A stretch of DNA of 64,000 nt from Nitzschia sp. pyKryTriq1 (GCA_956465555.1 OY101124.1:1426001-1490000); one strand, 5' to 3'. Positions 32,544 through 44,390 are shown, numbered from the stretch's first letter. Made by a program: numbers and translations. Notes: a model not told the origin generated them from the sequence alone.

Positions 32544-35412
32544 ATGGCGAGAAGTAACAGGAGGAGATGGAAACTGGCTCGTTTCTTCTTGGCGTTTTTG
32601 CTCGTAGTGTACGGGTGTTTGTTTGTGGTCCTTCATCAGATGGAAATGGAGGGGGCTCCATCCGGACTACTACAAACAGTGGCGCGAAATTTCTCTTTTC
32701 CGGTGCCAGAAGATTGGGAAAATCGAATCACCGAAGGAAAAGTGGAAGAGTATTATCAAACAACTACCGATGTTGCTGGAACTAAAGATTTGTGGGACTA
32801 CACGGATCTACCTTTGTGGATGAAAGGTGAGTACATGTACAAAAGTGCCTGAATCTTGGGATATTTTGTACGCGGTGGGGATGTGTGCGTGTGCTTGTGT
32901 TGCATTCGGAATCCTCATTTATTTCTAAAACAATCATTTACCTACTTTGCTTATTATCCTAGATTATTTTGCCTGGCACAAGGAGAAACGATCCGAACTG
33001 GAGACGAATCATGACACGTGGGATAGTGTGAGGTACTATTTGGTCGAATGCAGCAACAAATTTGAGAATTGTGGTGGTACTGCGGATCGATTAGGTCCTC
33101 TCCCTCTGCATGTACGAATGGCGGCAAAATACGAAAGATTCTTGCTGATCTCTTGGCGCGATGATCGACCGGCACCCTTAGAGGAATTTTTATTGCCACC
33201 AGTGGGAGGGATAGATTGGAGAATGCCAGAGTGGTTGCTACAAAAGTTGAAAAAGCCCGATCAAAAACGACGAATCGCCACCTACATGGACAAAATTCTA
33301 CGATTTGGACCTGACAAAACGGCGCGATGGTTGCGAGTCAAGCTTCAATCACACAATCATGGTCAGGAGGACTATGACAGTCGACGAATAGACGCCCACG
33401 ATCCCAGCTTTGCGCAAGTGTATCATGATGTCTGGAGAATATTCTTTACGCCACGTCCAGCGATCGCACAACGGATTGAGATGGAACTGTCGACTCTGGG
33501 ACTATCCCCTGGGAACTTTCTCTCGGTTCACGTTCGAGCGCTGTATGGAGTAGCAAATCGCGACGAAAACTTGGTTCGATGGTGGGCTCAGAATGCGCTC
33601 AACTGCGCCACAACCAAATTGCCATCTACTACTACTACTACTACTACAGATCTACCGATTCTCTTTGTTTCTGATTCTCCAGTGGCCAAGGAAGAAGCCA
33701 TGGTGTATGGTTCCAAGCACGGTCTACCGGTCGTTCATCGTCTGCAAAATCAACAAATGCAACCCTTGCATTTGGAAAAAGACAATTCTTCGAGGGTGGA
33801 AGATTTCTACGATACCTTTGTCGATGTTTTGATGATCGGTCTGGGACAATGTACCGCGTATAACATGGGCGGATTTGGTCGATGGGGTAGCATGATTTCG
33901 TACAACTCATCCTGCACGTTTCATATGAAAGCCACCATGATTAAATGTGAGCTCTCGCCACAAGAGCCAGGTACCAAGAAGCAATTCGAAAACATCCACC
34001 GGCCAATCGCTACACCGTTGTTTCTACCACCTATGGGCCAAGGAGTACCGAAAGGTGGAGCCACCGAAGAGGCAGCTACAATGAACCCGGCGCTACTGGT
34101 TGAACAGCAGAATGGCTTCAACTTCAGTCAGCTCTCCTATATCCTTGATGATAGAATTTTCAATGATCCTTTGGTCTACGAGGAGTACAACTCTACCAAA
34201 TACGGCGTGAATCTTTGGGACCGTTCAAACAAACTTCCCACTTGGATGAAGAAGTATTTCAAATGGCATAAGAAACAACGACGCAACATGCTGACTCCCG
34301 AAAATTGGCGGTCCATGCGACTTCTCATCATGGAATGTCTTCAGCATCAGCCAAAATGTGGAGGCACCTCGGACCGTCTGAAGCCGCTTCCAACGTTACT
34401 TCGAATCGCCGCTTCTACAAACCGATTCTTGATGATTCACTGGACACGACCTTCGCGCTTGGAAGAGTTTCTATTGCCACCCAAAGGGGGGATGGATTGG
34501 CGTGTCCCCGATTGGTTGCGTAAGTACTATGCTGTCAACATTCCATCGTCTGTCGTGAGGGTACGGGTACCGAGTCTCACATTCCATTACGATTCTTCGC
34601 CTCCATACATTGCTGCAGACACGAAACTTATTGACTATGGGGAGGCGGTAACATTGGTGGATGAAGCTCGTGATGTTGCGGCGTCCTCTGAGCTCGGTGT
34701 TCGTGCCAAGTATCAGTCATACGATGGAGGTCAAGGCTGGTACAATGATCAGTTGGCGGCCAATGAAACCTTATTCAATGAAGTATTTCATGATGTCTGG
34801 CGTGTATTTTTCACACCCTCACCTCCCATTGCCAGGAAACTTAAAAGGGAAATGGAACAAAAGGGTCTTGCACCGGGAGAGTACGTGGCTGCTCATCTGC
34901 GTGCATTGTACGGCCAGGAAACTCGATCCGCGGGTCAAACAAAAGTATGGACTCGGAATGCCGTGAACTGCGCCTCGAAACTACGTCCAGGAAAGCCAAT
35001 ATTCTTCGCCAGCGATTCCAAGGTTGCATCGGATTATAGCGTTATCTACGGAGAGAAGATGAATGGCATCGTCGCGACACACGAGAGCAAACCGGATCCA
35101 CCCCTCCACTTGGACAAAGCAGAGAACTTTTCCGACCCGTCTACTCCCAAGCGTCCAATCCGAGATTATCACGACACATTTATTGACCTATATTTGATTG
35201 CATTGGGTCGTTGCGTTTTTATCAGTAAAGGAGGGTATGGACAGTGGGGACTGCTGATTGGGGGAAATACTGACTGCGTTATGAAATTCAAACGCGGAAA
35301 AGGTCGCATCATCAATCCATGCAACTGGACGTTACCGCCGGATGGAGACACCACCACCAAACGAGCAATTCTAGCAGAACCTCTATTCATAGAACCGCAA
35401 TGGCAATGGTAA
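32544..35412 (+). CDS. Tandem double-domain fucosyltransferase-like protein, copy 2
   Basis: Two exons, 32544-32826 and 32963-35412 (136-nt intron), give 910 aa. It is a type II membrane protein: MARSNRRRWKLARFFLAFLLVVYGCLFVVLH, with the helix at about residues 12-30. Two complete copies of the domain seen in the 8774 and 42606 genes follow in one chain. The first runs about residues 85-440, with CGGTADRLGPLP near 131 and VHVRALYG near 283. The second runs about 475-905, with LWDRSNKLPTWMKKYFKWH, CGGTSDRLKPLP near 559, VAAHLRALYG near 737, IFFASDS and DTFIDLYLIALGRC. The second is closer to the other genes in this window. The intron lies inside the first 'LWMK-D-YFAWHKEK' motif. Golgi sugar transfer, possibly with GDP-fucose, is inferred. 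Confidence 0.75.
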
Positions 35413-35452
35413 TCTTACGTCAAATGCTATACAATTAGTATGTCTACCTGTA

Positions 35453-37897
35453 TCATTTTGCATTCTTCTTCTTTTGGAAAAGAAAGTTTACAAAGTTTGT
35501 AGCTTGCGAATCGCCTCCAAATTCTACATACTCCTGGTAGATTTTTGCAACAGCGCTCATCATGTTCTTGCTGTCTTCGGTCAGCTGAAAGTATGATGTC
35601 GGGCTATTGGCAAGATATCTCCTTGTTGCCCCAATCAGCTGTGAAGGGGAGTTGTGGATGTCAGAATCCATTTGGCACGCCGCTGCCACAAGTCGTCGCA
35701 AATCCTCATCGGCTAACCCCAATCCCAGATCAGGGCGTCTTGACAAAGAATCTTTCAATTCCAGCAATCGACGCCCACTGTGGAACAAAAATCTTCCCGT
35801 CGAAATGAGAGGATAGAGGTTTGTTTCTCCCCTTACCGCAAAATCGACAAACGCCGCCGAATCGTTGCAGACGCCTAAGACGCCATATCCACCAAATGGA
35901 AGATTCATCTGTTTGGAGCAGGAAATAACAAAAAGGAGCGAGCACAACAATGCATGAATGAAGACAATAACGGACGAAAGTACGTACCTCGGTAGCCAGG
36001 GCATTGAACGTCACAGCCAACAAGCCAGCCATTCGAACCGATTGCAAACTTTGCTCGTTATTGTAGATGTTGGTAGTCGACACCGCTTTGACCCACGGCA
36101 CATCTGCATTGTGATTAGAATGCCACCCACACAAACCTTCAATTGCTACGTAGAATTGAACATCACAACTATTCCCATCCTTCCCAAGCAGTGGCCCGCT
36201 AGTAATCGACAGGTCCAAGCCGCCATGAGGTGCTGCAAAATAGGCTGGTTTCCCATCTTTTTGTTCGTAACCCGTGAGGAAAAAGAAGGCGATTGGAATG
36301 TTGGTCCAGTCCCCATCGTCTTCCTTGACACAGGCTGCCATTCCAAAGGTGGTTATGGTAGATCGCGGACAGACTTCAATGGTATGTCCATTGTCAAGCT
36401 ACAAGTACAATTGCAGACACGACGAGATGAGGGTGAGGAGTATGTACGTCAATTGTCATGGCACGACGAGACTTCCACGAAACCCCGCGTACGCACCAAT
36501 GCTTGAACAAACTCGTCGGGGAATCGACACAGTGTTCCCTCATACATCACGGTGAAGAGCTCTACTACTGCTGGCACATCTCCTTCTTCTTGCTTGTTAC
36601 GGTGCTCATTCTTCTCGACCAAATGATAATTGTAGGAAAGTTTGGTCAGAAGAACGGCAAGTAGGCGGTTTCGTAATATCTCTCGTTTCGAATGTGTGCA
36701 CTTGGCGTCTCCCCAGCCCAAATGCAATCCTGGAAGCACTCGTTCATTGATAGGGACAGGCAGGGGTAGTGATCGATCATTGGGGTCGTAGGCTGCTGTA
36801 GTAGTCAAAGGTTCCGCATTCGGAGACGGATTGGTCGCTGTGACAGCAGATTGTCCCCGAATACGCCCTTCTAGCCCCAGAATGGCAGATTCAAAGTGAC
36901 GTTCCACCACAAATGGATTCGGAATCAACTCGATGCTGTCATCGTCGTTACTATTTTTAGCAGTATCATCATCATCATCATCATCGTCATCGCCATCAAT
37001 CGTGGCGCTGGCGTAGTAGGAAGGACTATATCCAATTTCTCCTCGATTCATCCAGTCAAGGGGCGTCATTGCGGCTGTAGTCGTTTCCGCGTCTGTATCT
37101 GCTGATAATGACAACGACTCATCGGTAGTTGGCTCGTCCTTTTTCTTATTATTTCTGGTGGAGTTGTTGGATCGCATCTTTTGATTGAGGTTGGCAAAGG
37201 CCACAATTTCGGAAACGGCCAATGGAAAGGCCGCCCGATCCTCGGACGGATCCCAGTCCGACGAAACGTCCACAAGGATGTGAGATGCTACATACGATGC
37301 AATCGATGTCGCCACTTGACCGATCCAGGAATCCACTTGGGATATACCGAGCATCGGCAAGAGGACCGCACCCAACCGGGGTCCGAAATTTCGCAGCAAG
37401 GCGGCTCCAATGGTTGCCTCGAGTTCTCTCTCTAAAATTTTCGAAATCGCCGATGGGTCGTCGTCATCGTTGCAATTACCTCCATCTTTATGACCCAGTG
37501 GATTGATGATTCGTAGTGTTGACAAATATTGTCCCAAGCTCATTAATTTCCAGCCTTCCTTTTTACTTTTCTCCACAAACGGCGGATGCAATTCCAAAGC
37601 TCGTACCAACTTCTTTCGGGAGGGCGCCGACGCATCATCAACCTCTCGATAAACGAGGCCCGTCGACAATCGAAGTTCTACTTCTTGGACGCGTTTCCGA
37701 ATCGAGCTTCGATAGCGAATGATGTAATACAGCGGGACCGATACACAAATGCCGCCCATCCCGACGAAGAACCACCCCCACGGCCCCAACGGTGGTACTC
37801 GTAGTATTATGGACACTGCTCTCGACAGCACCGCCGTGGTTTCTCGTTGCATTCCCCAAAATGTATCCACGCACCAATTCATCGATGACGACATCAT
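35453..37897 (-). CDS. Unknown single-anchor membrane protein, 755 aa
   Basis: Three exons, 37897-36497, 36398-35988 and 35908-35453, joined in phase 0 through introns of 98 and 79 nt with good GT-AG borders. A membrane helix lies at about residues 38-60 (PWGWFFVGMGGICVSVPLYYIIRYR). The next 350 residues mix amphipathic helices (RELEATIGAALLRNFGPRLGAVLLPML) with acidic low-complexity stretches, including DDDDDDDDD. The best-ordered part is residues about 430-700: LHLGWGDAKCTHSKREILRNRLL, VVELFTVMYEGTLCRFPDEFVQAL, GHTIEVCPRSTITTFG, AAPHGGLDLSITSGPLLG and LPFGGYGVLGVCNDSAAFVDFAV. I do not recognise the family. It ends 37 bp after the stop of the convergent plus-strand gene. Confidence 0.75.
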
Positions 37898-38529
37898 TCT
37901 TGATTCAATGATTGATTTGTAAACACTCTCACAGCTGTACTGCTAGGAACCGATGGAATGAGATGTACTCGGCATGAAGAAGACAGACATACAACATGCT
38001 GTCGTTGGTCTTGGTTCATCGGTACGGTTGTTCATCGTAGTGCATTATTATTTTGTGTCGTCGTGTGTTGGATTGGTTCCCGGAAAGATACCCCACAGGC
38101 CGGCTGGCGCTGTCAAGGACTTTGAGGGATGAATTGGGGGAAAGGAAAAAAGAGGAGAGGGGGAAAGAAAAAACCTTTGGCCATTAACTTGTTGAGTAGA
38201 CTCCAAACCAGCAGCTTGAAGTCCAGCTGCTAGTAGGTTCCATTCTTCCAGGGATCATTGCACAAATGTTGTCGCCACTTTGGGGTTGATTTGATGTCTT
38301 TGTATCAATTTCCTCATGAGTGGGTTGCGAATCTTCTGGGTAGCTCCAAGGATGCGACTGGAATGGGATGGCAGCCTTGGGTGGAGCTCAAGCCCAGCCT
38401 GTCGCAGGAGGACAGGGCAAGAGCTGCTACAACACTGGGTTTGAGAGAGTGTGATCTACCGGACGAGACGGTACAGCAAGGGGTACAGCAAGGCCAAGAG
38501 CAACAGCAAGCGGGCCTGGTGGTGAGGTG
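37898..38529. other. Intergenic, possibly partly element-derived
   Basis: 5' flank of the minus-strand gene, then an unassigned stretch leading into the copia fossil. The frame at 38258-38539 (Gln-rich end) is not convincing as a host gene. Confidence 0.35.
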
Positions 38530-38720
38530 CAGATCTTGATGGAGAGCTTCTTTGGCCGCAACATCCCTTCAAGTACTCTAGTCTGGTTGGAATGATGGTC
38601 TACCTCTCTACGAACACAAGACCTGATTTGCCATACGCCGTTAGCCAAGTCGGAAGATTCAACAAGTCGCCGACCAAGACGCACGCTACGGCCTTGAAGA
38701 CCATGGAAGATTGGAATCTT
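38530..38720 (+). mobile_element. Ty1/copia reverse-transcriptase/RNase H border fragment (fossil)
   Basis: A short stretch encodes the motif SLVGMMVYLSTNTRPDLPYAV followed by an RFN-P-H-A pattern. This is the well-known region at the end of copia reverse transcriptase. Only this piece is recognisable, with no gag, integrase or LTR pair, so it is an old, badly truncated remnant with several losses. Confidence 0.65.
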
Positions 38721-39455
38721 GTTTGAATCCTCCTGCTCGGAAGCTTTTGTTTATGAATACTGGTATTCGCAAAGATCCTATTTAATAATGGATCTTGTGT
38801 CCTTGTCTCACCAGTATTGTTGCAAGAGTATCCAGAAGGTGATGAGTCCCAGAAGACGAGTAGTTTTTAGAACCTAGTCCAGACTAAACTATTATAAATT
38901 TGGAATCTGTTGATTTCGTAACACCGTACATTCTAAGTCGTAGCAGGGAGCGGGCTGGGCAGGGACGGGAGCGAGCAGCGCAGCGAGCAGGCCAGCCCCC
39001 ACAGTATGCGCGCTCGTTTGCGAGCGCCCTTCCTCCTTGCTTGGCATCAAGTTTTGGTTTTTGTTCCCGCCTGCGCACAAAACGGCGCGGCAACATTCAC
39101 ATCCATTCTTCTCGACAAATTCCTCGAGCTATCAAGACTCATTCAACGAAAGCCTCGCCTAATCGATCTTTGCGAAGGACACATGTGTCGGATGTCGCTT
39201 TTCGTGCTTGACATGGGGCAAGGGACATGATGACGAAAAGATCTGGAGATGACATGATTTGTTGCAACGGAAGTTTTGGGTCTTGTAGACGATCCTCGTC
39301 AGCACCAGCACCAGCATCACCAGCAAAATGGGTATGCCAATGCGGCAGTCTTTTTCGGTGGCTTCAAATTCAGCATAAATCAGCCAAAGTCTTGCCTCCA
39401 AAGGTCCTCCACGTTTTAATACTTCGCTTCGCTCGAAAATTGCAATTATCTAACC
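38721..39455. other. Intergenic, GC-rich patch
   Basis: No gene is supported. A GC-rich GAGCGAGCAGCGCAGCGAGC patch lies near 38970. The frames around 39227-39691 overlap the start of the next gene in another phase. Confidence 0.4.
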
Positions 39456-40853
39456 ATGACCGCCATCATGATGAGGAGGACCTCTCTGCTAGTAGTAGTA
39501 CTACTACTGCTTATGGTTGCTCTAATCTGTGTGGTCGTATTTGTCGTTCTCCCGGACGAAGATTCCGGTGCCCTATCGGGCAAGACAAAGAATGGCAGTC
39601 AGAACGACGAGAAAACGACTCCCGAGAATCCTGCTTTCAATGGGAACTACTTCATTGGGACACAGGCAATCTTTGCGCCCAAATGGGATGAATACAGGAT
39701 TTCGCCTTATTCGGAGCATTCCTATTCGGAAAGGGGCTTCGATATGCTGTCCGAGTTTCGAGAGAGTGTTTCCATCTCTGGAATGAATCACTTCAAGTTC
39801 AAATTAGCGCCCAACACCTGTGAGAGCTATGAGTTGAGCTGTGATAGCAATGAAATATCTTCCCTGACTGAGCTTTCGCAGGTATCCGAGATTGAGGAAA
39901 CGTTTGCGGACCCAAGGTTCAGATGGTACCACATTTGGGGGTACAGTTTTTCTCTTCCTGGAAAGTTGTCCGAGCCATTCACTCAAGATCAGTTGGACCA
40001 AGAATACGACGAGGTGTACTTCTGGGCAGCGCATATGCTTGAGACCTACAAGAACACCAATAAGGTCTTCTTTCTTGGGAACTGGGAAGGTGACTGGGAA
40101 CTCATGGGATCGAGTGGCTGCCAGACAGAATCTGGATTTAATTTTACGTGTGTCCCTTCGGAGGAGAATATCGAAAAGTATGTCAAATGGACTAAAACAC
40201 GCCAAGCTGCTATCAATGCTGCGAAACGTGACCACGGGACAAACGGAGTGAATGTATTTTTCTACATTGAGTTCAACTTGGCCGAGGAGAATTTTGAAGA
40301 TCACCCAGCCTTGCCGGGAGTCTTGAGACCCACCATGTTGAATTCCGTGGTACCGTCAGTCAATCCAGACTTTCTCAGTTATAGTAGCTACAAGAGTACC
40401 AACAAATACATGGATCATCAAGGACAATATTTTGATCAGGATCTTGTTGATCAGAAGTTCTGGGATGTGCTGGACTATGCCGAAAGCAAACTGTTTCCAA
40501 CAAGTACAGATCTCAGTATGGTACTGGGAGATATGTCGAGACGCGTCTTTATCGGCGAATTCAGTCCAGTCAAGACAAGGGATTCGTCACTGTTTGTTCC
40601 GAGTACTGCCGAAGTCTTCCGAGCAGCGCTCGAGTGGGGCTGCCCCTTTGTTTTGCATTGGGCGTCCTATGATAATGGATCCAATGCTGTACCTTTGGTA
40701 CCGCGGGACAATCGAGATATTTACACATTGAGTCCTTTACGTCAGTTTTTCAAGGACTGGACCGATGCTGCTCATGAGTACATTGGTGAAAACGACCCGA
40801 CCCCGAATGAACTGCGGCTGTGGGCAGTTGAATGGTTCCGGTCACAATATTGA
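39456..40853 (+). CDS. Glycosidase-like TIM-barrel type II membrane protein
   Basis: Single exon, 465 aa. A short basic start and one membrane helix (SLLVVVLLLLMVALICVVVFVVL) make it a type II protein with the bulk in the lumen or outside. The domain begins NYFIGTQAIFAPKWDEYRISPYSEHSYSERGFDML and shows alternating strands and helices of a TIM barrel. Candidate catalytic acids are in KVFFLGNWEGDWELMG (end of a middle strand) and RRVFIGEFSPVK (a late strand), matching the strand-4/strand-7 Glu pair of clan GH-A enzymes. The last strand reads GCPFVLHWASYDN. The exact GH family is not recognised; substrate and activity are inferred only. Confidence 0.65.
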   Translation: MTAIMMRRTSLLVVVLLLLMVALICVVVFVVLPDEDSGALSGKTKNGSQNDEKTTPENPAFNGNYFIGTQAIFAPKWDEYRISPYSEHSYSERGFDMLSEFRESVSISGMNHFKFKLAPNTCESYELSCDSNEISSLTELSQVSEIEETFADPRFRWYHIWGYSFSLPGKLSEPFTQDQLDQEYDEVYFWAAHMLETYKNTNKVFFLGNWEGDWELMGSSGCQTESGFNFTCVPSEENIEKYVKWTKTRQAAINAAKRDHGTNGVNVFFYIEFNLAEENFEDHPALPGVLRPTMLNSVVPSVNPDFLSYSSYKSTNKYMDHQGQYFDQDLVDQKFWDVLDYAESKLFPTSTDLSMVLGDMSRRVFIGEFSPVKTRDSSLFVPSTAEVFRAALEWGCPFVLHWASYDNGSNAVPLVPRDNRDIYTLSPLRQFFKDWTDAAHEYIGENDPTPNELRLWAVEWFRSQY

Positions 40854-41273
40854 GGATTTCCATCTAGCGAGTAGAAAAATGTATATTAGTTGTACGGAAG
40901 CTATAGAGTTTGTGTAAATGACTTCATAGATGAGGTGTCGGTTGAATGTTGGGACTTTTTAGGGTATTCGTGGCCAAAAGTTTAAAAACATTGCAAAGTA
41001 GCTACGCAAAAAGTAAGATTTCAATCCAAGCTGTTCCGTGAAGAGGGATTGCCCGCGGCGAGAAAGTTGGGTAGGGGCTGTGGTGGCGGCAGCGGCGGCG
41101 GGTCTAGCCTACTTGTATATTTTGCTCATTGCATTGCTGAGATCCCTGCAGTCGTATCTTTCTGCTCTTACTTTAAAGTAGAAGGAGTGGGAGGAAGACC
41201 CCCGTGGAGAGGTGGAGAAAACCAGCGCTTGTGACACTGACTGAGAGTGAGTGCAGACTTTTCATATCAAGTC
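40854..41273. other. Intergenic between convergent genes
   Basis: 3' flanks of two convergent genes, with a GGCGGCAGCGGCGGCGG patch near 41083. No gene is seen. Confidence 0.45.
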
Positions 41274-42005
41274 TCAGTCTTTCAAAACATCCTTTGCTCC
41301 TCCTTTCTTCGATTTTTGTTCCTCCCATTCTCGAATGGAAAGAGTAATGGGAAGATACGCCCGTTGGGTCCGTTGTGCTCCTAACCATCGCCACATGTAT
41401 TTGGTAGTTGCCCATCCCAATACTAACGGTTTGACCCATCGGCTGCTCGCCAGCATGGCGCAGAGATTGATGCCCGCACCGACACCGACGGCAGGATCCA
41501 AAATTCTTCCCAGGGGGGTACATAATTGGAGTGCTCGCAACAAGGCGCCCACGGCATATAGAAGTCTCGGTCGCAGTCGAGCAAAGTAAAAAAGTGCCGA
41601 ATATACCGATGGCACCATTTGGTTCTTGGTGCCAAACGATGACCGAGATGCGAGGGTCCCCACAAAATCCCGGTATTCGTTGTGTAGGACACTTTGGAGA
41701 GCATCTGCTGCAGTCAACCAGTAGAGTGCATAATGAATGGCCCGTGGACCAGCCGCCACGGTCCCGCTTGTGATATTATCAAGGACCGTCTGGAGCCATG
41801 ACTTCTTCTTTTTCTTCTTGTTTGGTTCTGTAGATGACTTGTTGCTGTGCTTTTGTGCGTGTTGGTGGGATGACGATGATGATGATGAGTTTTTCTGTTT
41901 GAAAAGTATCGAAGGATACGGTCGAAATGACAGGCACGTGTCACAACAAAAGATACACAACGCCAACAAAACAGCCAACAGCAAGCGGGTTGTTTTGCGG
42001 CTCAT
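41274..42005 (-). CDS. Plastid-targeted membrane protein, unknown
   Basis: Single exon, 243 aa from the ATG at 42005 (MSRKTTRLLLAVLLALCIFCCDTCLSFRPYP). The hydrophobic start ending CLS|FRP fits a signal peptide with Phe at +1, so plastid entry is likely. A Ser/His/Lys-rich linker follows, then a moderately hydrophobic domain with probable membrane helices (AAGPRAIHYALYWLTAADALQSVL, YSALFYFARLRPRLLYAVGALLRAL, VGVGAGINLCAMLASSRWVKPLVLGWATTKYMW). No family is recognised. The longer frame upstream reads through an ACTGT pentamer repeat and was not used. Confidence 0.7.
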   Translation of the reverse strand: MSRKTTRLLLAVLLALCIFCCDTCLSFRPYPSILFKQKNSSSSSSSHQHAQKHSNKSSTEPNKKKKKKSWLQTVLDNITSGTVAAGPRAIHYALYWLTAADALQSVLHNEYRDFVGTLASRSSFGTKNQMVPSVYSALFYFARLRPRLLYAVGALLRALQLCTPLGRILDPAVGVGAGINLCAMLASSRWVKPLVLGWATTKYMWRWLGAQRTQRAYLPITLSIREWEEQKSKKGGAKDVLKD

Positions 42006-42605
42006 GCTACTGTACTGTACTGTACTGTACTGTCTGTGTATGGTAGTATGGAGGCAGCCTTCAGATATATATTCTAGTGCTGCTGCTCTTGTCGACGTGG
42101 ATTCGGAACAAACTAAAATATGCAATGTAACTACTATACCTCGGATGTAGGATTTCGGATTTCGGAACAAAAAGTTCAACGTGTCGATACTCGATACGCA
42201 TCTCATCATCGTCGACCTCGAGATTTCATCGCTCGCTCTCTATCTCGCATCTCTATTCTCCGCTGGCAGGACTACTGGCTGAAGAACGACGGACTGACGA
42301 GTCATGCGCGCCAAAAGCCAAAAGCCGCAAAGAAGCGAGAGAAGATGAGAAATGACTAACTGGACCGACAGATCCATTCGAATCATCAATCCATCCGACC
42401 GACCGCCGGCCGGCCGGCCGTCCCCGCCAAAATCAAAAAGCGAGAATAAAGCCCATCGCATTGTATGTTGATGATGTGTGAGATGTTCATCTATTTTTGA
42501 ATGAGTGTCACTAGAGATAGCTGTATCTACTAATGGTATACCAGCATAATAATCAATGTTGGGGTTGCTATAAAGTTTCATCCTAAAAGAAGAAGAATCA
42601 TCATC
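42006..42605. promoter_or_regulatory. Divergent promoter region with (ACTGT)n tract
   Basis: A 600-bp gap between divergent start codons. An ACTGT pentamer tract (about 42009-42035) abuts the minus-strand ATG. A CCGGCCGGCCGG palindrome lies near 42408. Confidence 0.45.
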
Positions 42606-43295
42606 ATGAATGATTTTCGGTGCGGCATCATCAGTCGTAGTCGTGTTCGCCTGACTTTGGCCTCGGTCATTTTTTTCCTCGCTGGGTGGACCGTCTTTAC
42701 CAGCAGCCACGCGACATCTCGAGTCTTCGTCTATGATTACAAGTACTCGTATGGAGGCGAACATGATAATAATAATAATAATAATGTCGACATTGATGTG
42801 ATGGATCTTCCATCACAGCAGCAGCAGCAGCAGCATCAGATGGACCTGTTCAACAACAACAACAACAACACGCAAGCACAATCACAATCACAAATACGGA
42901 AAGTGCACACGAATGAAAGCAGCAATCCAATAATACTCAATGCTTCTTTATCCCCACCGCCGAAGCCGACGGGTGATGGTGATGGTGATGGTGATGTCGA
43001 TCCAACTCAAAGCGAGACGACGACTCAAGAGGAAAAGCAAGCTCGTATTGACCAGGAGCTGGACAAGGCCAAAAAATTGGAAGCCAAGAAGTTGCATGAA
43101 TCCCTCCTCGGCTTTTACAATGACAGCATGTGGTATAATTATGCAACAACAACAACAGCAAGTTCTTCTCTTCATCACATCTGGGACGAGCCGGAATCGA
43201 AAATACCACAATGGATGAAGCGCTACATGAAATGGCATCATCATGTTGTGAAATCGCGCCTTGCTGTGGATCCATCATCATCATTGCCAGACACC

Positions 43296-43329
<34 letters not shown>

Positions 43330-44390
43330 CAACGGGAAAAGCAGCAGCAGCAGCAACAGGACCTCCTCTCAAGTTTCTGGTCTTGCACTGTTTGGCGAAT
43401 GATGGCAAGTGTGGTGGGCTCTCGGATCGTCTCAAGCCCCTACCACTCCTGATTCGGTATGCCTACTACACGAAGCGCGTCCTCTTGATCTATTGGAGTC
43501 GGCCGGGACGATTGGATGAGTTTATGGTTCCTCCAAAGGGTGGGATTGACTGGAGAGTTCCTCCGTGGATGGTGCCGCAAATCGAAGACAAGAGAGATGA
43601 CAAAAATGATAATGCAGTTTCAGTTTCTGTATACAACCAAAGACAAATCAAGGAAAGCGCTAAAAGCAATATCCCTCTGGTGAGGTGCCGTATGCAAGAT
43701 TACCATGGGGGCCAACCAATATACGATGACCTGCTGGAAGAAGGGGAAGCTACTTTTGCACGAGTCTTTCATGACGTGTGGAAGATTTTCTTTACTCCAT
43801 CGCCCCCCGTCCGCACATTGTTGGAATCCGAAATGCAACGGCTGGGATTGGTTCCTGGTCACTACGTCGCCGCCCACCTTCGAGCGTTATATGCCGTCAA
43901 GGATCGGCCCGATGACATCCAACGCGAGTGGGCTCGAAAGGCCATGGATTGTGCCAGCGAACTTCGTCCTCGAAAGACAATATTCTTTGCCAGTGATTCA
44001 TCGACTGCCGCAGTACATGCCCGACAATACGCTGCCGAACGCAACGCTACTTTGATCACCCGCACCCCCAATCCGAACCCACCCTTGCACATTGAGAAAA
44101 CAGTGGATTGGCGGACTCGGAAGATTTCAGAGTTTTACGACACCTTTGTCGATATCTACATTATGGGTCAGGCAGACTGCTTGACCTACAACAAAGGTGG
44201 CTACGGAGTACTAGGTCTATATGTGAGCCGCAATTCGACCTGTGCCGTCCGACAAGATCAGTGCTCCTCGGTCTGGGTCGATGATCCAAGCAATGGGACC
44301 AAGGTGACTCGAACGAGGCTTCCACAGAATAATCCAACAGCCGTTTTCAATGAACCTCTCTATCTGGAACCAATGGATGGATTATTCTAG
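42606..44390 (+). CDS. Fucosyltransferase-like type II membrane protein, copy 3
   Basis: Single exon, 594 aa. MNDFRCGIISRSRVRLTLASVIFFLAGWTVF is a signal anchor followed by a long Asn/Gln-rich stem. The domain shared with the 8774 and 32544 genes follows: HIWDEPESKIPQWMKRYMKWHH, CGGLSDRLKPLPLLIRYAYY (near 269), MVPPKGGIDWRVPPWM, HDVWKIFFTPSPP, GHYVAAHLRALYAV (near 420), IFFASDSS, TPNPNPPLHIEK, FYDTFVDIYIMGQADC (near 510) and GGYGVLGLYVSRNSTC. The segment TPNPNPPLHI is nearly identical to copy 1 (TPNPNPPVHI), marking these two as close paralogues. Poly-Asn tracts split the stem and the region before CGG. The activity is inferred, as for copy 1. Confidence 0.72.

Noticed and set aside
35785-35843. 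Possible 59-nt intron (GTAAGG to CACAG) inside the last exon of that gene
   Set aside because: Removing it shifts frame and ends the protein after 15 residues, whereas read-through gives a well-composed 120-residue C-terminus.
35453-37897. Carnitine/choline acyltransferase identity for the three-exon membrane protein
   Set aside because: The GGYG-N-F-V end is only superficially similar; the catalytic His motif and the STS motif of that family are not found.
38930-39020. GC-rich GAGCGAGCAGC patch as a promoter or RNA gene
   Set aside because: A simple skewed-composition patch with no fold or motif that could be supported.
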